A stretch of 64,000 bases of DNA from Clostridium intestinale DSM 6191. Its GTDB lineage: Bacteria > Bacillota > Clostridia > Clostridiales > Clostridiaceae. The translations under genes were made by a program, and so were the position numbers. This document shows, in pieces, positions 44,603-54,114 of the stretch. The stretch covers positions 207,573-271,572 of the forward strand of contig NZ_FQXU01000009.1 in the NCBI RefSeq assembly GCF_900130055.1. Reading direction: 5' to 3'. The first letter of the stretch is position 1, and each line of letters starts with the position of its first letter. The notes under the pieces are model-generated. The model searched no databases. It saw only the letters and a list, made by a program, of their open reading frames with translations, and was not told the DNA's origin.

Positions 44603-46396
44603 AGATAATTTAAAAGTATTAACTCTATTAATCATTTCTTGGGTTATTTCAGTTAGTTTTTGTGACGATAAAGCAACTTCATAAGAAGACTTATTCATTT
44701 CACTAATTGAAGCTGATATTTCTTCAGCTGAGGCAGAGTTTTCTTCAGATATTGATGAAGCTGAGTCTACATTTGTAATTATTGAGTTTCTTTCTGTATC
44801 TATAATAGAAGCTTGATTAGCTATGCTTTTAATTTCAGGTAGCATATTTGAAAAAGAATCAATTATAGACTTAAAAGAATTAGTTGATTTTTTTACTATA
44901 GTTAATTGTTCTTTTAAAGTTGAATTAACATTGTTTGTTGTATTTATTACTAAATCTGCTTCATTAGAAACTGAACCAACTAAGTCATTAATGTTTTTAG
45001 AAGAAGTTTTGGTTTGTTCAGCAAGTTTTCGAATTTCATCAGCTACTACTGCAAACCCTCTTCCTGCCTCACCTGCTCTTGCAGATTCTATCATAGCATT
45101 TAGTGATAAAAGATTAGTTTGATCTGCTATATCTTGGATAATGTCTGTAATGTTGTTTATTTGGCTAATATCATTACCTAAAGCAAGAATTTTTTTGGAA
45201 ACCTCATTAAATTCAAAAGTAATTTTATGTATTGAATTAAGTAAAATACTTAGATCTTCATTACTGAGTGAAATCTCTTTGTTTATTACAGAAGCTTTTT
45301 CATCTACGTTATGAATAGAAGTTAAAATAGAATTCATATTGTTTGAAAAATTATTTAAAAGTTCTGAGGTATTCATAAGCTCCTGAGATTGATTAGTAGC
45401 ACCGTCTGCAACCCCTTCTATTGCTGAAGAAACCTGTTCTGCTGAAGAGTTCATCTCTTCAGAGATAGCTGATAGAGAACTGCTTTGGTCAAAAACCTCA
45501 CTTGAGATAGCTTTTATTTTATTTAACATTTGAGATATAGCTTCTATTGATTTGTGAAGCTCTCTACTAACTAACCCAAATTCATTATTAGAGTGTGTAT
45601 CAAATTGAACTGTGAAATCTCCACTAGATAAAATCTTTACTTTTTCATATATATTTCTAGACATATGTTGTACTAGTTTTCTAAAAACTACTGTAGTTAA
45701 ATATCCAACGATTACAATTATTACAAGTAAAATTAGATAAGCGTTTGAAGTTCTTTTATATGTACTTTCTCCGTTTTTATTAAGTTCGTCAGCTGAATTC
45801 ATTTCATAGTTTTTAAGGTTTTTAATATTTTCAAGTATGTTATCTTCGGCTGATGTAATTTGAGTAATTTCATCTTGATTTAATTCTTTAGAGTTTTTTA
45901 ATTTACTAATTGAATTATTGATTGATAAAAAATAACTATCTATTGATTGAGTTAAGCCTACATATAATTTATTTTCTGTTTCATCCATTTTAATATTTTT
46001 TGAGAAAGTATCCATATTTTTAGTTATATTTGATTGAAGAGTAGAGAGTTCTGATTCTTTAACAATAGTATAATTATTTAAGATTTCTTTTGACGCTATC
46101 TTAGCTTTTAAAATGGAACTTTCAATATTTTGTATGGAGGTAATAGGAATTAGGTTGTTATTATATATTTCATTTTGATATTTATTAATTTTTTGAATAT
46201 TAGTGTATCCTATAAATCCTATAATAAGTATAAAAATTACAGCAATTGTTGAGATACTTCTTAATATGGTTTTTATGCTAAGGATTTCTAAAGAATTGTA
46301 AAATTTATTTTCTTTAGTTTGAATAAGATGGCTTGTACTGTTTTTAGGTTTTTCAAATTTATCTTTTTTATTAGATATTTTATTCTTATCTCTCAT
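44600..46396 (-). CDS. Membrane-bound methyl-accepting chemotaxis protein
   Basis: A 598-aa chemoreceptor. A 45-residue charged cytoplasmic N-tail precedes TM1 (about 48-66). A four-helix-bundle-like sensor (about 67-215), TM2 (about 218-240) and a HAMP domain follow. Then comes a long coiled-coil signalling domain with the tip [31 protein letters not shown]. The tip reads [11 protein letters not shown] rather than the more usual AIEAARAGE, a minor variation. The C-terminus lacks a CheR pentapeptide. ATG 46396 follows TTAAGGAG. The ligand is unknown. Confidence 0.94.
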   Translation of the reverse strand: MRDKNKISNKKDKFEKPKNSTSHLIQTKENKFYNSLEILSIKTILRSISTIAVIFILIIGFIGYTNIQKINKYQNEIYNNNLIPITSIQNIESSILKAKIASKEILNNYTIVKESELSTLQSNITKNMDTFSKNIKMDETENKLYVGLTQSIDSYFLSINNSISKLKNSKELNQDEITQITSAEDNILENIKNLKNYEMNSADELNKNGESTYKRTSNAYLILLVIIVIVGYLTTVVFRKLVQHMSRNIYEKVKILSSGDFTVQFDTHSNNEFGLVSRELHKSIEAISQMLNKIKAISSEVFDQSSSLSAISEEMNSSAEQVSSAIEGVADGATNQSQELMNTSELLNNFSNNMNSILTSIHNVDEKASVINKEISLSNEDLSILLNSIHKITFEFNEVSKKILALGNDISQINNITDIIQDIADQTNLLSLNAMIESARAGEAGRGFAVVADEIRKLAEQTKTSSKNINDLVGSVSNEADLVINTTNNVNSTLKEQLTIVKKSTNSFKSIIDSFSNMLPEIKSIANQASIIDTERNSIITNVDSASSISEENSASAEEISASISEMNKSSYEVALSSQKLTEITQEMINRVNTFKLS

Positions 46397-46627
46397 TTTT
46401 TCTCCTTAATTTATATAGTAAATATTTCCATTTTTTTATATAAAACAAAACTGGTAATAAATCCAAATTATATCAACAGTATAATTAAATAAATATCTTT
46501 ATGTCAAGCTTCATTAGGATATTTAATCTAGTTTTAATAAAGTTATAAAGTTGAAGTAAAAAACAAATTGAATAAAATACATATTAGTGTAGAAACTACA
46601 TTTTAGATACTTGATGGAGGTGAGATT

Positions 46628-46738
46628 ATGGCTAAAAAGGATCAACAATCTTCATGGAATAGTAAGAGGTTTGAAACACCTAAAAAGAACACTGTAGAAC
46701 CAGTTCCAGAAATTCAAAACAAAAGAAATAAACACTAA
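46628..46738 (+). CDS. Small protein of 36 aa, unknown function
   Basis: ATG 46628 has a near-perfect ribosome site GATGGAGGTGAG (46614-46625), and TAA 46736-46738 is followed by a terminator. The protein is very hydrophilic, starting MAKKDQQSSWNSKRFETPKK and ending NKRNKH, with a single Trp. The composition resembles minor spore or nucleic-acid-binding peptides, but I do not recognise a family. It is monocistronic, between the chemoreceptor and a small membrane-protein gene. Confidence 0.65.
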   Translation: MAKKDQQSSWNSKRFETPKKNTVEPVPEIQNKRNKH

Positions 46739-46743
46739 AATAA

Positions 46744-46771
46744 AAACTGGGAACTATTCTCAGTTTTTTTG
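46744..46771 (+). terminator. Terminator after the 36-aa gene
   Basis: AAACTGGGA/TCTCAGTTT stem with TTTTTTT following. Confidence 0.8.
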
Positions 46772-46805
46772 TGTTATAATAGGAATTAATGAAAGGAAGA
46801 GTGAA

Positions 46806-47306
46806 ATGTCAGGAATAAATTTAGAAAATATAATATTAGTAGTAGTTGCAATTATATTAGTATACATAGCTGTAAAATTTATTAAAGGAATTATAAAATT
46901 TATTATATTAGTTATACTTATATTTACTCTAGGGGTTAGCGCATACAATATACTAATTACTAAAAAATCTATAAGTTATGAAATCAATAGATATAAGGTT
47001 GACTATGGATATTTTAAAAATATAACTTCAATATCTAAAGAATCAATAAATCTTGTAAATGATATCAAAGAAGGTAAAAACGTGAAAGAAAATACAGATA
47101 GATTAGTAGAAATTAAAAGTGAGGTCGGAAAATTAGAACATAGTAGTGAAATAAATCTTATAAATGATAGATATTTAAATGCATTAGATACAGCAATAAT
47201 AGTTGGAAAAGGTTATGAGACAGCCAGTAATGTAAAAGAACAAACTAAAAAATTAGATGAGGTTACAAAATCTCTTGACTTAAGTTTGAAAGATATATTA
47301 AATTAA
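46806..47306 (+). CDS. Small membrane-anchored protein, unknown function
   Basis: A 166-aa protein. Residues 9-48 form one long or two short hydrophobic helices (ILVVVAIILVYIAVKF and FIILVILIFTLGVSAY). A soluble helical domain of about 115 residues, rich in Lys/Glu/Asn, follows. I find no recognisable motif. ATG 46806 has GGAAGAGTG upstream. It lies alone between a small gene and the lysine riboswitch. A membrane-tethered coiled-coil protein is all that can be said. Confidence 0.6.
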   Translation: MSGINLENIILVVVAIILVYIAVKFIKGIIKFIILVILIFTLGVSAYNILITKKSISYEINRYKVDYGYFKNITSISKESINLVNDIKEGKNVKENTDRLVEIKSEVGKLEHSSEINLINDRYLNALDTAIIVGKGYETASNVKEQTKKLDEVTKSLDLSLKDILN

Positions 47307-47358
47307 TACTTGATTAAAAGCAGATATGAATGTATAATTAACGAAAAGTAATAGTTTT

Positions 47359-47590
47359 GAGATAGAGGCGCGATGTTTAATAGTATCATTATGGAGGTAA
47401 GCACTGAGAAGTAATGAGAAAGGAACCATCGCCGAAGTATGTAACCTACGCTTTAAGGGTTATATCGCTGGTCTTGCATAAAATATATGTAAGATTGTCA
47501 CAATTTTTTGTGGAGAGCTATCCAATGGATTTTATTCTTATTTTGTATGAGTAAGAAGCCTTGGATTTTTTCCAGGGCTTTATTTATTTT
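47359..47590 (+). promoter_or_regulatory. Lysine riboswitch (L box) with terminator
   Basis: The aptamer (about 47359-47524) shows the L-box landmarks in order: GATAGAGGCGCGA, TAGTA, AGAAAGGAACCATCGCCGAAG, GCTGGTCTTGCAT, ATGTAAGATTGTCA and closing GGAGAGCTATC. Terminator AAGCC-TTGG/CCA-GGGCTT (47556-47580) precedes a T-rich run. ATCCAA (47520-47525), at the end of P1, can pair with TTGGAT (47561-47566) as antiterminator. Lysine should shut off dapA. Confidence 0.95.
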
Positions 47591-47625
47591 AAATTTAATT
47601 TAATGCTTTAGGAGGGTAATATATT

Positions 47626-48492
47626 ATGTCATTAAGAGGAGTATTTGTTCCATTAATCACGCCATTTAAAAACGATGAGGTGGATTTTAATTCTTATAAA
47701 AAAATGGTGGACAACTATTTGACAAAAGGAATTCATGGATTCATACCACTTGGAACTACTGGTGAAAGTCCAGTAATATCAGATAGAGAATATGAAGAGA
47801 TAGTTGAAAAAACTATGGAATATGTAGATGGAAAAGTTCCTGTTTATATAGGATTAGGCGGCAATAATACTAAGAAGTTAGTTGAAAAACTTAAGGTTGT
47901 TGAAAAATATAAAGTAGATGGGATATTATCAGTATCTCCATATTATTCAAGACCAGATCAAAGAGGGATATATGAGCATTTTAGAACTATATCTGAAGCA
48001 ACTTATTTAGATATAATCTTATATAATATACCATATAGAACAGGAAGAAATATCGAAAATGAAACTATTCACAAGTTAGCAGAACTTAAAAATATAGTAG
48101 CTATTAAAGACTCTTGTGGGGATATGAAACAGAGTACAGATTTATTATTAGATCCTCCGAAAGATTTATCTATATTAACAGGAGAAGATGCTTCTTTTTT
48201 CTCAACTCTTGCATTGGGTGGAGATGGAGGAATATTAGCTTCTTCACATATGAGAACAGAAGAATTTGTTAAAGTATATAATGATATTAAAAACAATGAT
48301 CATTTAGCTGCTTTAGAAACTTGGAAAGAATTATATAGTTTTGTTCCACTTTTATTTAAGGAACCAAACCCAACACCTTTAAAATATTGCTTATATAAGT
48401 TAGGTCTAATAGAGTCGTCAGAAGTGAGACTTCCACTACTTGAAATAACAGATGAACTTAAAAAAGAATTAGATAAAGTTTTTAAATTTTAA
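47626..48492 (+). CDS. dapA: 4-hydroxy-tetrahydrodipicolinate synthase
   Basis: Condenses pyruvate with aspartate semialdehyde, the first committed step to diaminopimelate, lysine and spore dipicolinate. The 288-aa protein of the DHDPS/NAL family has GTTGESP near residue 43, the catalytic Tyr in LYNIPYRTG and the Schiff-base lysine K161 in AIKDSCGD. A GGDGGI(L/I)AS loop follows. ATG 47626 is preceded by TAGGAGGGT. The lysine riboswitch directly upstream confirms the role. It is monocistronic with a terminator. Confidence 0.97.
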   Translation: MSLRGVFVPLITPFKNDEVDFNSYKKMVDNYLTKGIHGFIPLGTTGESPVISDREYEEIVEKTMEYVDGKVPVYIGLGGNNTKKLVEKLKVVEKYKVDGILSVSPYYSRPDQRGIYEHFRTISEATYLDIILYNIPYRTGRNIENETIHKLAELKNIVAIKDSCGDMKQSTDLLLDPPKDLSILTGEDASFFSTLALGGDGGILASSHMRTEEFVKVYNDIKNNDHLAALETWKELYSFVPLLFKEPNPTPLKYCLYKLGLIESSEVRLPLLEITDELKKELDKVFKF

Positions 48493-48494
48493 TA

Positions 48495-48537
48495 AAAGTT
48501 ACAAAACTAGTTGATGATTAGTTTTGTAGCTTTTTTG
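48495..48537 (+). terminator. Terminator after dapA
   Basis: AAAGTTACAAAACTA pairs with TAGTTTTGTAGCTTT (one mismatch) and is followed by T-rich sequence. Confidence 0.85.
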
Positions 48538-48636
48538 TTAAAAAAATACATACTTAATATATTATCTCTTAATTACCTGTAAAAAAGTATTATGAATAAC
48601 CTTAAAAAGCTCACAATAATTGTAGGAGGTGAAGTA

Positions 48637-49368
48637 ATGAAAAAATTTATTTCTTTAATTATGAGTGCTATGCTTTTAGGTTTGCCTTTATATGGATGTA
48701 ATAAAGCTAATAATCCTAATGATGTTACAGAAGAGACAACACCAGAAACTATAGAAAATCCAACTAATGAAAATGCAACTGAAGTACCTGGAACACCAGA
48801 TTCTAATCTACCTGCTCCTGGAGTGACAGGTGACGGAACAGCAGCACCAGGAACTGGAACAACTACTCCTGGAACTGGTACAGCAACACCAGGAACCGGT
48901 ACAACACAACCATCAACAAATAACAACACGCAAACTCCAGCTGCTGGGGACACTAATAAGGATGTAAATCAAGCATCAGGAGATCTTGTAACAGACATAT
49001 TAAACAGCACTAATGCAGAGAGACAAAAACAAGGGCTTCAACCATTAAAGTTAAATAGTGCGGTATCTAAACTTGCAGCTATGAAATCCAAGGATATGCA
49101 TGACAAAAATTATTTTTCACATACATCTCCAACCTATGGAGATCCAGGAAAAATGTTAACTGATAATGGTTTAAGATATTCTGCAATGGGAGAGAATATA
49201 TATACGTCAACAGGAATGACTCCTACTGGTGCATATACAGTTAATCAATGGATGAACTCACCAGGACATAGAGCTAATATACTTTCTAATAATTATGATG
49301 AAATAGGTATAGGAGTCTACTATAATAATGGAAAGTATTACGCTACACAAATATTTTATAAAGCTTAA
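48637..49368 (+). CDS. CAP/SCP-domain lipoprotein
   Basis: A 243-aa protein. A lipoprotein signal peptide has lipobox LPLYGC near residue 20, so it should be lipid-anchored outside the membrane. A Thr/Pro/Gly-rich spacer with repeated PGTGTxTPGTGT units (about 60-105) leads to a CAP domain (about 120-243). That domain contains NAERQKQGLQPL, KDMHDKNYFSHTSP, MGENIYTS and WMNSPGHRANILS, with the conserved His/Glu/His of YkwD-like proteins. ATG 48637 follows AGGAGGTGAAG; an in-frame ATG at 48592 is upstream of that site. Ligand or enzyme activity is unknown. Confidence 0.92.
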   Translation: MKKFISLIMSAMLLGLPLYGCNKANNPNDVTEETTPETIENPTNENATEVPGTPDSNLPAPGVTGDGTAAPGTGTTTPGTGTATPGTGTTQPSTNNNTQTPAAGDTNKDVNQASGDLVTDILNSTNAERQKQGLQPLKLNSAVSKLAAMKSKDMHDKNYFSHTSPTYGDPGKMLTDNGLRYSAMGENIYTSTGMTPTGAYTVNQWMNSPGHRANILSNNYDEIGIGVYYNNGKYYATQIFYKA

Positions 49369-49402
49369 TTATAAAGCTTAATTTTTGGAGGTTTTTTTAT
49401 CT

Positions 49403-49603
49403 ATGAAAGAAGGAACAATAAAATGGTTTAATTCAGAAAAAGGTTTTGGATTTATTGAAATTGAGGGTGGAAAAGATGTATTTGTACATTTTTCTGCAAT
49501 TAAAGGAGATGGCTACAAAACTCTTCAAGAAGGTCAAAGAGTAAGTTTTGACGTGGTGGAAGGAAACAGAGGACCACAAGCTGAGAATGTATCTATAATG
49601 TAA
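49403..49603 (+). CDS. Cold-shock protein (CspA family)
   Basis: A 66-aa nucleic-acid chaperone with a single cold-shock domain: RNP1 KGFGFIEI and RNP2 VFVHFSAI are intact. It is the usual family length. ATG 49403 has TTGGAGG at 49385-49391, an unusually long 11-nt spacing through a T-run. An alternative start at TTG 49385 would place that ribosome site inside the gene. A 23-bp perfect hairpin follows, shared with the convergent carD-like gene. Confidence 0.96.
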   Translation: MKEGTIKWFNSEKGFGFIEIEGGKDVFVHFSAIKGDGYKTLQEGQRVSFDVVEGNRGPQAENVSIM

Positions 49604-49653
49604 AAATGCAACAAAAAAGCTGTTAGGTTACTAACAGCTTTTTTGTTGCATTT
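49604..49653. terminator. 23-bp perfect bidirectional terminator overlapping a stop codon
   Basis: The arms 49604-49626 and 49631-49653 are perfectly complementary around a GTTA loop, with internal A6/T6 tracts. The stop codon of the minus-strand CarD-like gene (49652-49654) overlaps its end. Confidence 0.9.
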
Positions 49654-50134
49654 AATTATACACTGAACTACATAAAAGAGTATTAGCTTCTTCTTCAGTT
49701 AGACCTTTAGCTAAAGATATTTCGCTAAGTAAAAGTTTTTTTGCACTGTTTAACATTTGTTTTTCACTGCTATTAAGTGCTTTCCCTTTTTCTAAAATCA
49801 TTAAATCATGGATAACTTCTGAACTTTGAATAAGATCACCAGATTTAATTTTGGTCATATTAATAGTGTATCTTTCTTTGTATGTAAGAGATTCGTTTGT
49901 ATATAAATCAACACTACGAAGATTTGAAAGTACAGTTTCTAAGGTATTAGAATCAGTTACAAAGCGTATCCCTATAGCAGATATTTTCTCGGATGGTATC
50001 ATAATTTGCATATTATTAAGTAAGTTTATTATATAATAGTTCTGTTTTTCTCCGAATAAGTCCTTTTCTTCTATAGCAGTTACAGTACCAGCACCTTGCA
50101 TTGGATAAACAATATTATCACCAATCTTAAACAA
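49652..50134 (-). CDS. CarD/CdnL-like transcriptional regulator
   Basis: About 160 aa. The N-terminal CarD/TRCF RNA-polymerase-interaction Tudor-like domain opens MFKIGDNIVYPMQGAGTV and includes KQNYYIINLLNNMQIMIPSEK. A helical C-terminal domain (residues about 65-160) would contact promoter DNA. The family stabilises RNA polymerase open complexes. I set the start at TTG 50134: GGAGCGTGAT precedes it, and it gives the family's standard N-terminus. TTG 50149 would be a five-residue extension inside the ribosome site. It is convergent with the cold-shock gene. Confidence 0.9.
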   Translation of the reverse strand: MFKIGDNIVYPMQGAGTVTAIEEKDLFGEKQNYYIINLLNNMQIMIPSEKISAIGIRFVTDSNTLETVLSNLRSVDLYTNESLTYKERYTINMTKIKSGDLIQSSEVIHDLMILEKGKALNSSEKQMLNSAKKLLLSEISLAKGLTEEEANTLLCSSVYN

Positions 50135-50315
50135 ATAATCACGCTCCAATTGTATAATTTATATATAGTATACCACATATCGATAAAAATAACAAATTTA
50201 TAGAATAACATAGACTTTATAGAGGTGTCAATATAAAAATACAGAAAAATAGGGATAAGGTAATGAGTTTTAAGTTATGGTATAATAATTTTAATTTAGT
50301 TGGGGAGGAAAACAT

Positions 50316-50822
50316 ATGAGTACTATAATTGATACAAAATTTGATGATTTTAAATTAAGATTTGCAGAAGAAAAGGATACAGAAATAATATTAGGTTTTA
50401 TTAAAGAACTAGCAGAGTATGAAAATTTATTAAATGAGGTTTTGGCTACAGAGGAGATATTAAAGAAATCTATTTTTGAGCGTAAAGTTGCTGAGGTTGT
50501 TATTGGAGAATATCAGGGTAAAGCAGTTGGATTCATATTGTTTTTCTATAACTTCTCTACGTTTATTGGAAAACCAGGAATATACTTAGAAGATTTATAT
50601 ATACAACCACATATGAGGGGAAAGGGCTTTGGAAAAGTATTTTTAAGCTTTTTGGCAAAGTTAGCAGTAGAAAGAGATTGTGGTAGACTTGAATGGTCTT
50701 GTCTTGATTGGAATGAACCTTCTATTAAGTTTTATAAAAGCTTAGGAGCTATTCCGATGGATGAGTGGACAGTTTATAGATTGCATAAAGATTCTCTTAA
50801 TTCTTTGGCAGAAAAGTTTTAG
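50316..50822 (+). CDS. GNAT N-acetyltransferase (diamine/spermidine acetyltransferase-like)
   Basis: A 168-aa GNAT protein. Motif A is LEDLYIQPHMRGKGFGKVFLSFLAKLA; motif B is LEWSCLDWNEPSIKFYKSLGAIPMDEWTVYRL. The CLDWN.PSI.FY..LGA pattern is that of the SAT1/thialysine acetyltransferase subgroup, so polyamines or small amines are plausible substrates. ATG 50316 follows GGGGAGGAA. A remarkable 42-bp perfect palindrome lies 5 bp after its stop. Confidence 0.9.
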   Translation: MSTIIDTKFDDFKLRFAEEKDTEIILGFIKELAEYENLLNEVLATEEILKKSIFERKVAEVVIGEYQGKAVGFILFFYNFSTFIGKPGIYLEDLYIQPHMRGKGFGKVFLSFLAKLAVERDCGRLEWSCLDWNEPSIKFYKSLGAIPMDEWTVYRLHKDSLNSLAEKF

Positions 50823-50826
50823 TGAT

Positions 50827-50868
50827 TAAATGTCCGAACATTCGAATATTCGAATGTTCGGACATTTA
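50827..50868. repeat. 42-bp perfect palindrome
   Basis: The left arm TAAATGTCCGAACATTCGAA is followed by the self-complementary centre TA (50847-50848) and then the exact reverse complement. There is no loop and no T-tract. Nested half-sites of the type CGAAC, TTCGAA and GTTCG recur within it. Confidence 0.9.
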
Positions 50869-51066
50869 TCGTAATAAGAGTTTTATTTAGTAAGTTTAAA
50901 TTATTTTTTTATAATTCCTAAATATTAAGTTAAAACTAAATAAAATAAATATAGAACACTGGTACAGAGTTTTTGAGATAGAGCATTCTTGGGAAATATT
51001 ATGATAATTATGCTATAATATATTAAAGTTTAAATATTAGCAAAGTGAAAAAATAACATATATTAA

Positions 51067-51095
51067 AAAAACTACTTTTTAAGTAGTTTTTTATT
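51067..51095 (+). terminator. Terminator-like hairpin in the K+ transporter leader
   Basis: AAAAACTACTT (51067-51077)/AAGTAGTTTTT (51081-51091) with a 3-nt loop and trailing T's, ending just before the ribosome site. A TATAAT box near 51015 would place it in the leader transcript. Confidence 0.6.
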
Positions 51096-51109
51096 ACATA
51101 GGAGATAGG

Positions 51110-52453
51110 ATGAAAAATAATCTGGTAAAAATAAAGTTTACTCCTGTTAGGATATTAGCAATTGGATTTGGATTAATAATATTAAGTGGAGCAATGCTAC
51201 TTACCCTTCCAATAGCATCAGCTTTAGGAGAAAAGACTCCGTTTATAGATGCATTATTTATGTCAGCCTCTGCTGTATGTGTAACTGGATTAACTACACT
51301 TGATACAGGAGTATATTGGAGCTATTTTGGTAAGACGGTTATAATAGTACTTATTCAGATAGGCGGCTTAGGTTTTATGTCTTTTGCTACCTTAATTGCC
51401 GTAATGTTAGGGAAAAAAATAACATTAAGAGAGCGCTTGGTTATGCAGGAGGCTATGAGCTCTTTTGGACTTCAAGGATTAATTAAACTTGCACGGTATA
51501 TAATAATTTTTACATTTGTAATAGAAGGTATAGGAGCAACACTTTTAGCTACAAGATTTATACCTGAATTTGGTTTTAAAAAAGGTGTTTATTATAGTAT
51601 ATTTCATGCTATAGCAGCTTTTTGTAACTCAGGAGTAGATTTATTGGGTGATTTTAAAAGTTTGATGCCTTATTATGATGATATTACAATAATATTGACT
51701 ATAAGTGCTCTTATAATTGTTGGAGGACTTGGATTCCCTGTATGGCATGAGATATATGTTAATAAGAGATTAAAAAGAATGTCTTTACATAGTAAGGTAG
51801 CTTTACTTACTACTGTGACTATTATTGTTTTAGGAACTATTCTAATATTTTTATTTGAATACAATAATTTAGGTACTATGGGAAGTATGAATATTAAAGA
51901 CAAACTACTGTCATCATTTTTCTCATCTGTAAGCTTAAGAACTGCTGGATATAGTTCCATTTCTGTTAGAGATATGACTATGGCTGGGATATTTTTAACA
52001 ACTATTTTGATGTTTATTGGAGGATCGCCGGGATCAACTGCTGGAGGAATAAAAACTACAACATTAGCAACTATATTATTTACTATAGTTAGCTTTATCA
52101 AAGGAAAAGACGATACTGAAATTTTAAAGAAAAGAGTAGCTAAAGATTCTGTTCATAAAGCTTTTATAGTTTCTATATTAGGTTTTATATTAGTAACTGT
52201 TGTAACCATGATACTTTCCTTGACAGAAAAAGGTGTTTCTTTTCAATATCTGCTTTATGAAGCTACTTCGGCATTTGGAACTACTGGATTAACTTTAGGA
52301 TTAACTACAGAATTATCCTTTATAGGCAAGTGTATTATATTGATTACTATGTATTTAGGAAGACTTGGACCAATAATGGTGGTTTTATCAGTTGCTAGAA
52401 ACACAAAAGCAAACCCTATAAAATATCCTGAGGATAAAATATTGATTGGATAA
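51110..52453 (+). CDS. ktrB: KtrB/TrkH-type potassium uptake membrane subunit
   Basis: A 447-aa ion-conducting subunit with four M1-P-M2 repeats. Selectivity-filter segments are visible as SAVCVTGLT, AFCNSGVDL, LRTAGYSSI and AFGTTGLTL, plus the intramembrane gate region GGSPGSTAGGIKTTT. K+ uptake normally needs a KtrA/TrkA RCK regulator; none is adjacent, so it must be encoded elsewhere. ATG 51110 follows TAGGAGATAGG. The leader contains a terminator-like hairpin that may attenuate transcription. Confidence 0.94.
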   Translation: MKNNLVKIKFTPVRILAIGFGLIILSGAMLLTLPIASALGEKTPFIDALFMSASAVCVTGLTTLDTGVYWSYFGKTVIIVLIQIGGLGFMSFATLIAVMLGKKITLRERLVMQEAMSSFGLQGLIKLARYIIIFTFVIEGIGATLLATRFIPEFGFKKGVYYSIFHAIAAFCNSGVDLLGDFKSLMPYYDDITIILTISALIIVGGLGFPVWHEIYVNKRLKRMSLHSKVALLTTVTIIVLGTILIFLFEYNNLGTMGSMNIKDKLLSSFFSSVSLRTAGYSSISVRDMTMAGIFLTTILMFIGGSPGSTAGGIKTTTLATILFTIVSFIKGKDDTEILKKRVAKDSVHKAFIVSILGFILVTVVTMILSLTEKGVSFQYLLYEATSAFGTTGLTLGLTTELSFIGKCIILITMYLGRLGPIMVVLSVARNTKANPIKYPEDKILIG

Positions 52454-52561
52454 CATGGTTTCCTCCTAATTGTAATGAATAGTAGATTTTGATATAATTT
52501 TGATTGGATAGGGTTTATAAATGACGTTATTATAGAGGAATTATAAAGGGGGATTAATATA

Positions 52562-54103
52562 GTGGAGTATGAAAAAAATTATAGAAATGATGACTATATT
52601 AATATAGAAAATTTCTCTAGAAAAATAGGAGAAAAGATTGGCATAGGAACCTCTATAGTTAAGGACTATATATTGGCTAAAGTAAGTATAGGTCTAGCTT
52701 CTAATAGTGATGCAAGAATTAAGATAGATGAAATATATAATAAAGATAATGATAAATATTATGGTGCTTCAATAAAATCTTCAACTATAAATTATATTTT
52801 GATGAATCAAGGTGATTTAGAAGAAGAGATATATGCAAGAAAAGTTCTTGGTATTTTATTAATAGCTGAATATGATTTTAACCTAAGAAACAGCATTATA
52901 AAGATTTTAAGACTTTACTATCCAGAAGTCTTTAATTCAGTTAAAAAGGTAGACAAGAAAAAATTAGTTAACAAGTATTCAAAGATGGATAAGATAACCA
53001 GAGAAATTGAGGCTAAATTAGATTCAGCAGTATATTTTTACATAACCATATATAAATCCCCAAATTGCTTAGATGAGGGGTTTATAACAGCTATTATAGA
53101 TGACATAATGAACTTTGAGTTTGAGGACTTTATTTCAGTAGATATCCAAGAAGAGATAAGAACTAAAAGCAGTAAAATTTATAAAATCAAAGAAGAATTT
53201 CACAAAAAATATGGTAAGATTAATGACTATAAGGATTTTATAGCTTTTATTAATAAATATGATGAAGAAAAGTTAAGTATTTTAAAGAATATATTTAAAG
53301 TAAATAAATTAGATATAGATTATTTATTTAAGAATGATGAGTTTAACATTGATAAAATAATTTTAGCTTACATAAAAGCAGATAAAGCAGCATTTAAGTT
53401 AGAAGATATTCTTATAAATAGTGTTATAATGCAGCTTTTAATTGATAAATATAAAGAATCTAAGGAAATTTATTTTAATAACAATGAGGAGACGGTAAAT
53501 TTCAAGTTAAAGGATTTAAAAAGTATAGTAAATGAGCTTAGGGATAAAAACATAAATTTAAATCTTGAGGTTAAAGATCTTGAAGAATATAAAAATCAAA
53601 CAGAAAATATATTACATAATGAAAGAAATAGATTAATCAAAGAACATAATATAGAAATAAATTATCTTAAAAATAGAATAAAAGAGCTAGAAAATAATCT
53701 ATATGAAGAACAAAAGTATAAAATGGAATTGAATGCTTTAAGAGAGTATGTATTTGAAAAAAATAATAACTATATACCAGAAGAAGAGGATAAAAATTTA
53801 GTTGATCATATAAATGGTAAAAAGATCATAATCATTGGTGGAGCTAAAGAGTGGAGAAGAAAATTTAGAGAAAAGTACCCAGAAATAAGAAGTCTTAATG
53901 GGTTTAATGAAAACTTTGATGTTACAGTTTTAGGTATGGTTGATTATGTATTCTTTTTTACTGGACATATGAGTCATGCAACTTATTATAAAGCTATAAA
54001 CTATATAAGATTAAATCAGATCCCTTTTGGTTATATAGGTAAAACTAATTTGGATTTAGTTGAACTTGAGCTTATAGATGAACTAGAAAAATATAAAGCT
54101 TAG
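52562..54103 (+). CDS. Coiled-coil protein with C-terminal DUF2325-like domain
   Basis: A 513-aa protein. Residues 1-310 are mostly helical and unrecognised. A coiled coil spans about 318-385 (LKSIVNELRDKNINLNLEVK onward). Residues about 415-513 match the DUF2325 pattern: KIIIIGGAKEWRRKFREKYPE, then DYVFFFTGHMSHATYYKA. DUF2325 is a Rossmann-like fold of unknown function seen in clostridia. The start is GTG 52562 with AAAGGGGG upstream. The gene is 11 bp from an alarmone synthetase gene, so the two form an operon. It may regulate, or be regulated by, that enzyme. Confidence 0.75.
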   Translation: MEYEKNYRNDDYINIENFSRKIGEKIGIGTSIVKDYILAKVSIGLASNSDARIKIDEIYNKDNDKYYGASIKSSTINYILMNQGDLEEEIYARKVLGILLIAEYDFNLRNSIIKILRLYYPEVFNSVKKVDKKKLVNKYSKMDKITREIEAKLDSAVYFYITIYKSPNCLDEGFITAIIDDIMNFEFEDFISVDIQEEIRTKSSKIYKIKEEFHKKYGKINDYKDFIAFINKYDEEKLSILKNIFKVNKLDIDYLFKNDEFNIDKIILAYIKADKAAFKLEDILINSVIMQLLIDKYKESKEIYFNNNEETVNFKLKDLKSIVNELRDKNINLNLEVKDLEEYKNQTENILHNERNRLIKEHNIEINYLKNRIKELENNLYEEQKYKMELNALREYVFEKNNNYIPEEEDKNLVDHINGKKIIIIGGAKEWRRKFREKYPEIRSLNGFNENFDVTVLGMVDYVFFFTGHMSHATYYKAINYIRLNQIPFGYIGKTNLDLVELELIDELEKYKA

Positions 54104-54114
54104 AGGAGAACCGT

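Noticed and set aside
50827..50868. LexA/SOS box within the 42-bp palindrome
   Set aside because: CGAAC and GTTCG half-sites occur but are not separated by the four bases required for the Firmicute SOS box.
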